From contig NZ_CP042331.1 in assembly GCF_008253865.1 (NCBI RefSeq), positions 2,046,001-2,110,000 on the forward strand: 64,000 bases of DNA. Direction: 5' to 3'. The position numbers and the translations under genes were made by a program. Position 1 is the first letter of the stretch; every line of letters starts with the position of its first letter. Of this stretch, positions 52,195 through 60,897 are shown one piece after another. Under the pieces are notes generated by a model, which saw only the letters and a program-made list of their open reading frames with translations, was not told where the DNA came from and searched no databases. Source of the stretch: Bosea sp. F3-2 (GTDB taxonomy: Bacteria; Pseudomonadota; Alphaproteobacteria; Rhizobiales; Beijerinckiaceae).

Positions 52195-52746
52195 TCAGCG
52201 CGGATGGGAGCGGCGCCAGGCCTCAGGCCGCTCGAACTGCAGCGCCCAGAGTCCGCGCCCAGCGGCCCGCGCCTCCTCCTCCTCGGCCTGGTAGGCGCCG
52301 TAGGACACCGCATGGCCGTCGCGGACCATGCGGGCGTTGATCTCCGCCTCGCCGATCCGGCACCGGGCCAGCCCGCGGCCGTAGCGATCGATCTTTCCGA
52401 TCTCACAGGTCGCCATCCCGCCTGCCAGCATGGCCTGCAGCGCGCGCCGCGCCTCGCGCCCGCAGGCAACCTGCCGGCCGGCTCGATCCGTACAGTTCTG
52501 GCGATATTCGGGAGCGTCGACGCCTTCCAGCCGCAACTCCTCGCCGAGGAGCCGCAGCGAATCGCCATCGATCGCCTGCGCCGGCCCAACGAGCGTCCGG
52601 GCGGGGCCGAGACGGTATTGCAGGATCGCGCCGGCGAGCGCGAGAAAGCCCAGCAGCCCGAGCGCCACGACGAAATCCGTGACGCGGCCGACGCGGCGCC
52701 AGCCGAAAGGTCCGTAGCGGGAGCGGCTAAATCCGAAGGGAGCCAT
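52195..52746 (-). CDS. Thermonuclease (SNase) family protein
   Basis: A 183-residue protein with one N-terminal membrane anchor (DFVVALGLLGFLALAGAIL) and a staphylococcal-nuclease domain: AIDGDSLRLLGEELRLEGVD (about 59-78, Ca2+ Asp), APEYRQNC, and DRYGRGLARCRIGEAEINAR (the catalytic Arg region). Four Cys may form disulfides. The catalytic Glu of S. nuclease lies in the Arg-rich ligand set that is only partly kept here, so activity should be tested. It is divergent from the histidine kinase at 52832. Confidence 0.87.
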   Translation of the reverse strand: MAPFGFSRSRYGPFGWRRVGRVTDFVVALGLLGFLALAGAILQYRLGPARTLVGPAQAIDGDSLRLLGEELRLEGVDAPEYRQNCTDRAGRQVACGREARRALQAMLAGGMATCEIGKIDRYGRGLARCRIGEAEINARMVRDGHAVSYGAYQAEEEEARAAGRGLWALQFERPEAWRRSHPR

Positions 52747-52831
52747 CAGGAAGAGCTTAACGATTTGGTGTCCATGATGGCGAGCCGTCCGCGCATGCCG
52801 CGCGGCGGGACGAGGATACACGCTCCCAATC

Positions 52832-54349
52832 ATGGCGGAAGTGACGGCCGAACAGGTGCAGCGCGGGCGCGGGCCCGATCCTTCCGTCGTAGCGCGCCGC
52901 AAGCACGTTTCGCGGGAGGTGAAATCCGTGCGCGAGCGCCTGACCTCCTCGACCGGGCTCGAACGCGCCTTCGATTCCGAATTGCTGCGCGTCTTCGCGC
53001 AATACCGCCTGACGGGCTCCGCCGGTACGCTGGTGCTGGTCATCGGCATCGCCGCAGCCGCCTGCCTCTGGCTGCCGACCTCCTATGTCGCGCTCTGGAG
53101 CGGCGCGGTGCTCGCCAGCACGCTCGTCATCGTCGCCCTATCGCGCCGCTATCTGCGCAAGCCCGCCGATACGGTCCGGCTCAAGCGCTGGCGTCGGCTT
53201 TTCACCCTGGCGGAAGGCATTCACGGCGTCTCCTGGGCGCTGCTCCTCATGCTGTTCGCGCCTGTCGAGGCTCCCGGTGCGAAGGTCTTCGTCACCACCG
53301 CGCTGCTCATCGTCAGCGCGCTCACGGTCATGCTCTCCGCCACGATCCCGATGGCGGTCTATGCCGGTTTGACGCCGATCATCGCCGGCATCATGGCGTT
53401 CTTCTGGGAACGCCGGGACATGGACAGCGTGACGATGGCGCTGATGGCAGCCTCGGCGCAGCTCTTCTTCATCTTCCTGGCCAACCGGCTCTATGCCAGC
53501 TCGGTCGACTCGATCGGCTTCCGGGCGGAGAAGGACGCGCTGATCGCCGAGCTCGAAACCGCCAATGCGAATTCCGACGAGGCCCGGCGCAAGGCGGAGG
53601 AGGCCAACCTCGCCAAGTCGCGCTTCCTCGCCACGATGAGCCACGAGCTGCGCACGCCGCTCAATGCCATCCTCGGCTTCTCCGAGGTGATGAAAAACGA
53701 AATCTTCGGCGAGCATGCCAATTCCGCCTACAAGGAATACTCGGCCGATATTCACGGCTCAGGCCAGCATCTGCTCAATCTGATCAACGAGATTCTCGAC
53801 CTGTCGCGGATCGAAGCCGGCAAATACGAGCTCAACGAAGAAGCGCTGTCGCTGATCGGCGTCGTCGAGGACTGCCAGCACATGCTGGCGCTGCGCGCCA
53901 AGGCCAAGGGCCAAAGCATCCGCACGCTCGCCGAGCCGCAATTGCCGCGGATCTGGGCCGATGAGCGCGCCATCCGGCAGGTCGTCCTCAACGTGCTGTC
54001 GAACGCAATCAAATTCACGCCGCAGGGCGGCGAGATCACGATCAAGGTCGGCTGGACGGCGACGGGCGGCCAATATGTCTCGATCGCCGATACCGGCCCG
54101 GGTATCCCCGAGAACGAGATCCCGATCGTGATGCAGAGCTTCGGGCGCGGCTCGCTCGCCATCAAGACCGCCGAGCAGGGTTCGGGGCTGGGCCTGCCGA
54201 TCGTCAAGGGACTGATCGACCTCCACGGCGGCAGCTTCAACCTGAAATCGAAGCCGCGCGCCGGGACTGAAGTGACGATCACCCTGCCAGCCGAGCGCGT
54301 GATGGATACGCTCGCCGCCCTGCCCGAACCGAAGTCGCGGGCAGCGTGA
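52832..54349 (+). CDS. Membrane sensor histidine kinase
   Basis: A 505-residue kinase with about five or six membrane helices between residues 63 and 215, so the sensor is membrane-embedded with no large periplasmic domain. A short coiled linker (about 232-262) leads to the HisKA domain: FLATMSHELRTPLNAILGFS, with His271 as phosphorylation site. The ATPase domain has NVLSNAIKFTPQGGEI (N box), DTGPGIPENEI (G1) and GSGLGLPIVKGL (G2). It resembles the PdhS/PleC-type alphaproteobacterial kinases, which link to DivK-like regulators. No response-regulator gene is next to it, so the partner is elsewhere. Confidence 0.93.
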   Translation: MAEVTAEQVQRGRGPDPSVVARRKHVSREVKSVRERLTSSTGLERAFDSELLRVFAQYRLTGSAGTLVLVIGIAAAACLWLPTSYVALWSGAVLASTLVIVALSRRYLRKPADTVRLKRWRRLFTLAEGIHGVSWALLLMLFAPVEAPGAKVFVTTALLIVSALTVMLSATIPMAVYAGLTPIIAGIMAFFWERRDMDSVTMALMAASAQLFFIFLANRLYASSVDSIGFRAEKDALIAELETANANSDEARRKAEEANLAKSRFLATMSHELRTPLNAILGFSEVMKNEIFGEHANSAYKEYSADIHGSGQHLLNLINEILDLSRIEAGKYELNEEALSLIGVVEDCQHMLALRAKAKGQSIRTLAEPQLPRIWADERAIRQVVLNVLSNAIKFTPQGGEITIKVGWTATGGQYVSIADTGPGIPENEIPIVMQSFGRGSLAIKTAEQGSGLGLPIVKGLIDLHGGSFNLKSKPRAGTEVTITLPAERVMDTLAALPEPKSRAA

Positions 54350-54455
54350 ATCGCATCGATCGCAACGGCGGCGCCTGAATCCTGCCTCATCGATCGGGAA
54401 CATCTGCAACCGCCTCGTTCGAGGCGCCTTCACTCCTTTCTCGGACCCTCGCATC

Positions 54456-55574
54456 ATGAACCGGAAAACGCGCGTCGCCGTGCTCTATGGCGGAAAGTCG
54501 GGCGAACACGAGGTCTCGCTGAAGTCGGCAGCCTCCGTCCTGCGCTATCTCGACCGGGATCGGTTCGAGCCCGTGCCGATCAGCATCGACAAGCAGGGCC
54601 GCTGGCAATGCCACGACCTGCGGCGCATCGAGGCGACGAACGGCGACAGCCTGCCGATCCCGGCGGATTCGCCGATGATCCGGTTCGAAGCGCAAGGCGC
54701 ACAAACAGCCATCCTGCCCGCGGACAACACTGCGCCCGCCATTGCGCCGGTCGATGTGGTGTTTCCGGTGATCCACGGCCCGCTCTGCGAGGACGGTGCG
54801 GTGCAGGGTCTCCTAGAGCTGGCGGGCGCGGCTTATGTCGGTTCGGGCGTGCTGGCTTCCGCGGTCGGCATGCACAAGGATATCGCCAAGCGCCTTGCTG
54901 CGCTCGCCGGGCTGCCGGTCGCGCCCTATCTCGCCCTGTCACGACGCGACTATCGGCGCGATCCGGAAGGATCGATCGAAGCCGCACGCGAGGCGCTGAC
55001 GCTCCCCGTCTTCGTCAAGCCCTGCAACATGGGCTCCAGCGTCGGCGTGCATAAGGTCAAGCGCTGGGAGGATCTCGACGCCGCGCTCACCGACGCCTTC
55101 CTGTACGACATCAAGGTGCTGATCGAGCAAGGCATCGATGCCCGCGAGATCGAGGTTGCGGTCCTCGATGGCGATCCGCCGGTGGCGAGCGTCGCGAGCG
55201 AGCTTAATGCCGGCCCGCAGCACGAGTTCTACTCCTACGAAGCCAAGTACATCGACCAGGACGGCGCGACCGTCGATCTGCCGGCCAAACTCGATGCGGG
55301 GCAGATGGCGCGTGTGCGGCAGCTCGCGATCGACGCCTTCGTCGCGCTGGAATGCAGCGGGCTGGCGCGGGTCGACTTCTTCCTCGACCGCCAAAGCGGC
55401 GCCTTCTACTTCAACGAGATCAACACGCTGCCGGGCTTCACCGCGATCAGCATGTATCCGAAGATGATGAAGGCGTCGGGCCTGCCCTACCCGGCGCTGC
55501 TCACCCGCCTGATCGAGCTGGCGCAGGAGCGCCACGCCGAGCGGGCGGGGCTGAAGACCGACTACGCGGGGTAG
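54456..55574 (+). CDS. ddl: D-alanine--D-alanine ligase
   Basis: A 372-residue ATP-grasp enzyme making D-Ala-D-Ala for peptidoglycan. Marks are VLYGGKSGEHEVSLKSA (about 9-25), VIHGPLCEDGAVQGLLELAG (about 103-122), VFVKPCNMGSSVGVHKV (about 184-200) and the metal-binding INTLPGFTAISMYPKM (about 334-349). It is the longer DdlA-type form. No mur/fts genes adjoin, so it is likely a stand-alone copy rather than the division-cluster ddlB. Confidence 0.95.
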   Translation: MNRKTRVAVLYGGKSGEHEVSLKSAASVLRYLDRDRFEPVPISIDKQGRWQCHDLRRIEATNGDSLPIPADSPMIRFEAQGAQTAILPADNTAPAIAPVDVVFPVIHGPLCEDGAVQGLLELAGAAYVGSGVLASAVGMHKDIAKRLAALAGLPVAPYLALSRRDYRRDPEGSIEAAREALTLPVFVKPCNMGSSVGVHKVKRWEDLDAALTDAFLYDIKVLIEQGIDAREIEVAVLDGDPPVASVASELNAGPQHEFYSYEAKYIDQDGATVDLPAKLDAGQMARVRQLAIDAFVALECSGLARVDFFLDRQSGAFYFNEINTLPGFTAISMYPKMMKASGLPYPALLTRLIELAQERHAERAGLKTDYAG

Positions 55575-55585
55575 CTCCACTCACC

Positions 55586-55683
55586 ACCGTCATTCTCGGG
55601 CGAAGCGGAGCTTCGACCCGAGAATCTCAGGACCAGACAACACTGGTTTCCGAGATGCTCGGGTCAAGCCCGAGCATGACGGT
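55586..55683. repeat. REP-like palindromic element between ddl and cobT
   Basis: Outer arms ACCGTCAT / ATGACGGT, with inner hairpins TCTCGGGcgaag...cttcgaCCCGAGA and GCTCGGGtcaaGCCCGAGC. It separates convergent ddl and cobT. Confidence 0.85.
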
Positions 55684-55688
55684 CAGCT

Positions 55689-56708
55689 TCAATCCTTCCG
55701 CGCGACCTGCGCCTGCTCGAAGGTCGCCATGCCGGAATGGACCGCCGCCGCGGCCTTGACGAGGCCGGCGGCGAGCGCCGCGCCTGTTCCCTCCCCCAGC
55801 CGCATGTCGAGCGCGAGCAGCGGCACCTTGCCGAGACGGGCGAGCACATCGGCATGGGCGCCCTCGGCCGAGAGATGGCCGGCAATGCAGTGGTCGATCG
55901 CGGAGGGCTCGATCGCATGCAGGATCGCGGCAGCTGCCGTGACGACATAGCCGTCGAGGATCACCGGAATCCGCTGCGAGCGCGCGGCGATGATCGCGCC
56001 GCAGATCGCCGCAACCTCACGCCCGCCGAGCCGGCGCAACACTTCGAGCGGGTCCTTGAGATGGGCGCGATGCAGGGCAAGCCCCGCCTCCACCGCTGCG
56101 ACCTTGCGCTTGAGGCCGGCTTCATCGACGCCGGTGCCACGCCCGCACCAATGCGCGGCGTCGCCGCCATAGAGCGCGGCGTAGATCGCCGCCGCCGAGG
56201 TGGTATTGCCGATGCCCATCTCGCCGAGGCAGAGCAGGTCAGTCCCGCCGACGAGCGCTTCCATCCCGAAGGCCATGGTGGCGACGCAGGCGCGCTCGTC
56301 GAGCGCATCGGTCTGGGTGAAATCGCCCGTCGGCAGGTCGAGGGCGAGGTCGAAGACCTTGAAGCCGAGATCGTAGGCCGCGCAGATCTGGTTGATCGCA
56401 GCGCCGCCGGCGGCGAAGTTCTCCAGCATCTGGCGCGTCACCGCCTGTGGATAGGCCGAGACGCCCTGCGCCACCACGCCATGGTTGCCGGCGAAGACGC
56501 AGACAAGCGGCCGGTTGACCGCGGGTGGGGCCTTGCCCTGCCAGGCCGCGAGCCATTCGGCGATCTCCTCCATGCGGCCGAGGCTGCCGGCCGGCTTGGT
56601 GAGGTTGGCATCGCGGGCGCGCACCGCATTTGCCGCCGCCATATCGGGGCCGGGCATCGCGGCGATGAGTTCGCGGATATCGTCGAAGGGCAATCCGGAG
56701 GCGGCCAT
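55689..56708 (-). CDS. cobT: Nicotinate-nucleotide--dimethylbenzimidazole phosphoribosyltransferase
   Basis: A 339-residue CobT/CobU enzyme that activates 5,6-dimethylbenzimidazole as alpha-ribazole phosphate for the lower ligand of cobalamin. Visible blocks are RDANLTKPAGSLGRME, VFAGNHGVVAQGVSAYPQ, GEMGIGNTTSAAAIYAALYG and DMRLGEGTGAALA, the last holding the catalytic Glu. The start at 56708 is used because residues before it lack family character. It is divergent from cobS, with 117 bp between. Confidence 0.95.
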   Translation of the reverse strand: MAASGLPFDDIRELIAAMPGPDMAAANAVRARDANLTKPAGSLGRMEEIAEWLAAWQGKAPPAVNRPLVCVFAGNHGVVAQGVSAYPQAVTRQMLENFAAGGAAINQICAAYDLGFKVFDLALDLPTGDFTQTDALDERACVATMAFGMEALVGGTDLLCLGEMGIGNTTSAAAIYAALYGGDAAHWCGRGTGVDEAGLKRKVAAVEAGLALHRAHLKDPLEVLRRLGGREVAAICGAIIAARSQRIPVILDGYVVTAAAAILHAIEPSAIDHCIAGHLSAEGAHADVLARLGKVPLLALDMRLGEGTGAALAAGLVKAAAAVHSGMATFEQAQVARKD

Positions 56709-56825
56709 GGCTGTTCCGTCAGGCAAAGGGGCTTGCGCCGACGCGCGCAGGCGTGGCGGCGAGGTCTGCGCTGCTGCTATAGGGTCAGGCTCGGGAAGAC
56801 AATCGAGCAGAGCAGCGCGGCAGGC

Positions 56826-57671
56826 ATGGCTGAGGCCGAGACGACGACGGAGATGACCCCGCCGGACTGGCCCGGCTGGACGATCGCGACAGCGATCTGC
56901 CTGCGCTTCTGGTCGCGCCTGCCCGTCCCGCCATTGCCGGGCGAGGCCGACGGCCACGCCATCCCCGATTTCCGGAGCGTGCCGCGCGCCCTGCCCTTCG
57001 CCGCGCTCGTGATTGCTGCACCGGCCGCACTCATCGCGCTGGGCGCGGGTCTGGCCGGCCTCGGTGGTTTCGTCGTCGCTGCGCTCGCGCTCGCGGCGCA
57101 GGCGTTGACCACCGGCGCCTTCCACGAGGACGGGCTTGCCGACACCGCCGACGGGCTGTTCGGCGGACATACGCCGGAACGTCGGCTCGAAATCATGAAG
57201 GACAGCCGCATCGGCTCCTATGGCGCGCTGGCACTCGGCCTCTCGCTGCTGCTGCGGGCGAGCCTGATCGCGATGATTCTCGATCGCTCCGGCGCCTGGG
57301 CGGCAGCGGCGGCGCTGCTGGTCGCAGCGCCCTGGTCCCGCGCCGAGGCGCTGTTCCTGCTGGCGACGCAACCGGCGGCGCGCAGCAGCGGCGCGGCTGC
57401 ATCGGTCGGTCAGCCGACGATCGTCACGGCGCGGATCGCACTCGCCTTGAGCCTCTTTCTCGCGACCGGAATCGCGCTGGCGGCGCAACTCCCGATCGCC
57501 GGTCTGCTGCTCGGCTTCGCGCTGGCGCATGGCGCGGCAGCGGTGCTGTCGCGGCTGGCACAGCGGCTGATCGGCGGGCAGACCGGCGACATCCTCGGCG
57601 CAGCGCAACAGCTCGCCGAGATCGCGATCTATCTCGGCCTTGCCCTGGCGCTGGGATGGGCCGGGCGATGA
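56826..57671 (+). CDS. cobS: Adenosylcobinamide-GDP ribazoletransferase
   Basis: A 281-residue inner-membrane cobalamin synthase that joins adenosylcobinamide-GDP with alpha-ribazole. RFWSRLPVP near the N-terminus and TGAFHEDGLADTADGLFGGH (about 98-117, metal-binding Asp/His/Glu) are family signatures, followed by LEIMKDSRIGSYGALAL. Six to eight helices are predicted. The stop overlaps the DUF1289 start by ATGA. Confidence 0.95.
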   Translation: MAEAETTTEMTPPDWPGWTIATAICLRFWSRLPVPPLPGEADGHAIPDFRSVPRALPFAALVIAAPAALIALGAGLAGLGGFVVAALALAAQALTTGAFHEDGLADTADGLFGGHTPERRLEIMKDSRIGSYGALALGLSLLLRASLIAMILDRSGAWAAAAALLVAAPWSRAEALFLLATQPAARSSGAAASVGQPTIVTARIALALSLFLATGIALAAQLPIAGLLLGFALAHGAAAVLSRLAQRLIGGQTGDILGAAQQLAEIAIYLGLALALGWAGR

Positions 57672-57898
57672 CCGGCATCTCGACGCCCTGCATCAAGGTC
57701 TGCGTCATCGACCCAGTGAGCAGGCTCTGCGAGGGTTGCGGGCGGACACTTGCCGAGATCGCGCAATGGGGGAGGCTCAGCGAGCCCGAGCGGCACGCGA
57801 TCATGGCCGAGCTGCCGAAGCGGCTGCGGGGAACGGAACGAGACGCTGCGCAAGCCGTCATTGCGAGCGCAGCGAAGCAATCCAGGGGGACTGAGTGA
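57668..57898 (+). CDS. DUF1289 domain-containing protein
   Basis: A 76-residue protein with the DUF1289 pattern STPCIKVCVID, LCEGCGRTLAEIAQWGRLSE. Four Cys (CxxxC and CxxC) suggest zinc or iron-sulfur binding. It is coupled to cobS by ATGA. The C-terminal tail (VIASAAKQSRGTE) and the stop are encoded inside a palindromic repeat, so the tail is repeat-derived and probably not needed for the fold. Confidence 0.88.
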   Translation: MTGISTPCIKVCVIDPVSRLCEGCGRTLAEIAQWGRLSEPERHAIMAELPKRLRGTERDAAQAVIASAAKQSRGTE

Positions 57899-57954
57899 GA
57901 CGTTCTGCCAAGTCCCCCTGGATTGCTTCGTCGCTTCGCTCCTCGCAATGACGG
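57855..57954. repeat. REP-like palindrome overlapping the DUF1289 3' end
   Basis: Outer arms CCGTCATTGCGAG / CTCGCAATGACGG and inner arms AAGCAATCCAGGGGGACT / AGTCCCCCTGGATTGCTT. The first 44 bases are coding for the DUF1289 gene; the rest is intergenic. Confidence 0.92.
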
Positions 57955-57973
57955 ACGGCTCTGTCGGGCGAGC

Positions 57974-58453
57974 CTATTCTGCCGCCTTCGCCACCGCGAT
58001 CAGCGCCTCGCCGGTCAGCCGATAGAAAACCTTCTTCGTCTGGGCGACGGCACCCAGTCCTTCATAGAAGCGCAGCAGCGGCGCGTCTTCCGCGTCGGCG
58101 GTCCAGTCGACACGGCGGTGGCCGCGCTCGATGGCGAGCTCGGCCAGCGCCTTCATCAGCGCTCGCCCCAGGCCCGCGCCGCGCGCAGCATCGGCGACGT
58201 AGATTTCCTTGAGGAAGAAGCCGGATTTCAGCCCCGGCCCCGGATAGAGATTGCAGGCGGACGCGAAGCCCAGCACCGCCTCCCCTTTCACTGCGACAAG
58301 GATGTCTACACCTGCCGGCAAAGCCGCGAGGCCTGCCCGGATCTCCTCGACCGGCGGACATGGCACCGCATAGTGGCCCTGCATCTCGACCATCAGCGCA
58401 GCCAGCGCAGAATGATCGGCGGGCTGGAGCAGCCGGATTGCGGTTTTGCTCAT
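57974..58453 (-). CDS. GNAT family N-acetyltransferase
   Basis: A 159-residue acetyltransferase (Acetyltransf_1). FFLKEIYVADAARGAGLGRA (about 79-98) contains strand 4 and the acetyl-CoA loop, and LLRFYEGLGAVAQTKKVFYR (about 126-145) is the late signature of the diamine/aminoglycoside-like subgroup. The length is typical. Substrate unknown. The TauE gene on the same strand ends... upstream of it by 16 bp, so co-transcription is likely. Confidence 0.9.
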   Translation of the reverse strand: MSKTAIRLLQPADHSALAALMVEMQGHYAVPCPPVEEIRAGLAALPAGVDILVAVKGEAVLGFASACNLYPGPGLKSGFFLKEIYVADAARGAGLGRALMKALAELAIERGHRRVDWTADAEDAPLLRFYEGLGAVAQTKKVFYRLTGEALIAVAKAAE

Positions 58454-58469
58454 GGTGCGACCCGATCGC

Positions 58470-59303
58470 TCAGTGCAGCAGCGACCAGATGAAGCGGCCG
58501 GCGACGAAGAGCAGGAACAGGCCGAAGGCGACTTCGAGGCGGCGCTTCGAGAGCCGGTGCGCCAAGCTTGCCCCGATCGGCGCCGTCCAGATCGAGGTCG
58601 GGATGAACAGGATCATGCCGATCAGCGAGACATAGCCGAGCGAGAGCGGCGGCAGGATGTCCATCTTCGGCCAGCCGGCATAGATGAAGCCGAGCGCTCC
58701 GGGGATCGAGATCAGCACGCCGAGCCCCGAGGAGGTCGCGACCGCCTGGTGGATCGGGCGGCCATAGAAGGTCATGAACAGGCTGGAGAGCTGGCCACCG
58801 CCGATGCCCATCAGCGCCGAGAGTACGCCGATGATGCCGCCATAGGCGACCATCAGCGGCTTGCCCGGCATGTCCTCGCCGAATTTCCAGCGGTCGGCCG
58901 CGAAAAGCAGGCGGATGGCCGAGATCGTCGCCACGACGACGAAGACGAGCTTGAACAGGTCGGCGGGGGCATAGCGGGCGATCCAGCTGCCGACGATGAC
59001 GCCGATCACGACCGGAACCGCCCAGATCTTGAGGATCGAGAGATCGACGAGCCCCCTGGCGCGATGCGCGTTGAAGGAGCGGATCGAGGTCGGGATGATG
59101 ACGGCAAGCGACGTGCCGACGGCCAGAGGCATCCGCACCTCATCGACCACGCCGATGACACGGAAGACCTCGTAGAGCACCGGCACGATGACGGCGCCGC
59201 CGCCGACGCCGAAGACGCCGGCCAGGAGGCCCGTGGCCGCTCCCGCGAGCACGAGGGAAACGGCCAGAAAGGCGAGATCGCCGAGAGGAATGCCAGCAAG
59301 CAT
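58470..59303 (-). CDS. Sulfite exporter TauE/SafE family protein
   Basis: A 277-residue inner-membrane protein with about eight helices in two repeats. ATGLLAGVFGVGGGAVIVP (about 23-41) and GIIGVLSALMGIGGGQLSSL (about 155-174) are the two family motifs, Gly-x-Gly-Gly-Gly in each half. The family carries anionic sulfur or carbon compounds such as sulfite, sulfoacetate or sulfolactate. It is followed by the GNAT gene on the same strand and is divergent from the SMP-30-like gene. Confidence 0.94.
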   Translation of the reverse strand: MLAGIPLGDLAFLAVSLVLAGAATGLLAGVFGVGGGAVIVPVLYEVFRVIGVVDEVRMPLAVGTSLAVIIPTSIRSFNAHRARGLVDLSILKIWAVPVVIGVIVGSWIARYAPADLFKLVFVVVATISAIRLLFAADRWKFGEDMPGKPLMVAYGGIIGVLSALMGIGGGQLSSLFMTFYGRPIHQAVATSSGLGVLISIPGALGFIYAGWPKMDILPPLSLGYVSLIGMILFIPTSIWTAPIGASLAHRLSKRRLEVAFGLFLLFVAGRFIWSLLH

Positions 59304-59585
59304 GGAGGTTCGATCCGGTGAAGCAGCCCGATCTCTCGGTCATTTGCGCCACCGGGACAAGATGCCGCCCCGCATGACCGCTGCGAGAAATCATGGCGCC
59401 GGGCCGATCGCCACCTTGACGCCGTGCGCCGCGCGCAGGATCGTCCCCATGCACGCAGGGGTCGACCGGACCGGGTGATCCTGCTGAGCTTGCCGCCTTT
59501 CGAGAAGGAGAACCGAACGACCGAGACTTCGACCTTTCTGCAAATTTAAATCGTTTCAACCAGCAAAAATGCCAAGGAGGACACG

Positions 59586-60827
59586 ATGTCAGAGGGCCAC
59601 CATTCGACGCAGGAAGACCCACAACCATCGCCTGAGCGGCTCTCGCGCCGCAGGCTGATCCAGGCCGCCGGCGCCAGCGCCATCGCCGCCGCTGCTACGC
59701 CGGCCTTCGCGCAAGCTCCGGCCACCCGCCCCAGCCCGCCCACAACCATCACCACGCCGCCACGCGACTTCAGCCGCCAGGGCGCGCCGACGACCTATTT
59801 CTGGGATCCGGACGTCATCGCAGTCGATCCCGTCTTCAACAACCTCGCCCAGCCGAATGCCGCGATCCAGCGGCTCTGGACCGGCGGGCTCTGGGTTGAA
59901 GGGCCGGCGTGGAACGCGCAGGGGCGCTATCTCATCTGGAGCGACATCCCGCGCAACCGGCAGATGCGCTGGATCGAGGATGACGGCCATGTCAGCGTGT
60001 TCCGCATGCCGTCCGGCTACAGCAACGGCAACAGCTTCGACTTCCAGGGCCGCCAGCTCTCCTGCGAGCATCTGAACCGCCGTGTCGTCCGCTACGAGCT
60101 CGACGGCTCGGCAACGGTGCTGGCGGATTCCTTCGAAGGCAAGAAGCTCAACTCACCCAACGACATCGTCGCCCATCCGGACGGCAGCTACTGGTTCACC
60201 GACCCGCCCTATGGCGGACAGCTCTATGAGGGCGCGCCCGATGCGCCCGGCGGACCGAGCAACGCCAATGGCAAGATCAATCCGCGCCTCGGCCAGCCGC
60301 CCGGCATCGGCCTCGCCAAGCGCGAGCTGCCGACCAATGTCTACCGGCTCGACCCGAACGGGCGGCTCGACCTCGTCATCCGCGAGGAGCAGGTGCCCGA
60401 CCCGAACGGGCTGTGCTTCTCGCCGGACTTCAAGAAGCTCTACGTCGCCTCGACCGGCAAGGGGCCGGGCGACACCGGCCCCGGCGGCAAGGGCGACATC
60501 CATGTCTTCGATGTCGGCGCCGACAACAAGCTTTCCAACCAGAAGCTGTTCTCGGACTGCATGATCGACGGCATCAACTGCGGGCCAGACGGGCTGCGCT
60601 GCGACGTCGAAGGCAATCTCTGGTCCTCGAGCAATGCCGGCCGGAATGTCGGCTATAACGGCGTCACCGTGTTCAACCCGACTGGCAAGGTGATCGGCCG
60701 CATCCGGCTGCCGGAGGTCTGCGGCAATATCTGCTTCGGTGGACCGAAGCGGAACCGCCTGTTCATGGCGGCGAGCCAGTCGATCTACGCGCTCTACCTC
60801 GCCACGCAGGGCGCCGGACCGAGCTGA
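59586..60827 (+). CDS. SMP-30/gluconolactonase family protein, Tat-exported
   Basis: A 413-residue periplasmic protein. The N-terminus has a twin-arginine signal SRRRLIQAAGASAIAAAA with a cut at AFAQ (about 43). The body is a six-bladed beta-propeller: WVEGPAWNAQGRYLIWSDIP (about 102-121, metal-binding Glu), LNSPNDIVAHPDGSYWFTDP (about 187-206, Asn/Asp ligands), and VPDPNGLCFSPDFKKLYVAS. These are the three divalent-metal ligand blocks of lactonases. A sugar-lactone substrate is likely but not fixed. AGGAGGACACG precedes the ATG. Upstream bases 59545-59575 are A/T-rich and may hold its promoter. Confidence 0.93.
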   Translation: MSEGHHSTQEDPQPSPERLSRRRLIQAAGASAIAAAATPAFAQAPATRPSPPTTITTPPRDFSRQGAPTTYFWDPDVIAVDPVFNNLAQPNAAIQRLWTGGLWVEGPAWNAQGRYLIWSDIPRNRQMRWIEDDGHVSVFRMPSGYSNGNSFDFQGRQLSCEHLNRRVVRYELDGSATVLADSFEGKKLNSPNDIVAHPDGSYWFTDPPYGGQLYEGAPDAPGGPSNANGKINPRLGQPPGIGLAKRELPTNVYRLDPNGRLDLVIREEQVPDPNGLCFSPDFKKLYVASTGKGPGDTGPGGKGDIHVFDVGADNKLSNQKLFSDCMIDGINCGPDGLRCDVEGNLWSSSNAGRNVGYNGVTVFNPTGKVIGRIRLPEVCGNICFGGPKRNRLFMAASQSIYALYLATQGAGPS

Positions 60828-60847
60828 CGCTCGGGCCTAACCCGACA

Positions 60848-60879
60848 CCGTCATTCCGGGACAAAGCCCGGAATGACGG
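60848..60879. repeat. TCATTCC-type hairpin
   Basis: A perfect 13-bp stem CCGTCATTCCGGG / CCCGGAATGACGG around a 6-base loop, between the convergent SMP-30-like gene and the DUF1428 gene. Confidence 0.9.
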
Positions 60880-60897
60880 ATGCATTGTCAGACGCGA

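Noticed and set aside
51499..53964. Open frame of 821 codons on the plus strand
   Set aside because: It lies antisense to GST and the nuclease gene and out of frame with the kinase; the translation is Arg/Gly/Ala-rich low complexity, as expected for a shadow in GC-rich DNA.
55737..56825. Very long upstream extension of the cobS frame
   Set aside because: It is antisense to cobT, whose motifs are clear; the cobS family start matches the ATG at 56826.
56709..56825. Possible cobalamin riboswitch between cobT and cobS
   Set aside because: I looked for a B12-box and the usual paired arms in this 117-bp gap and found none.
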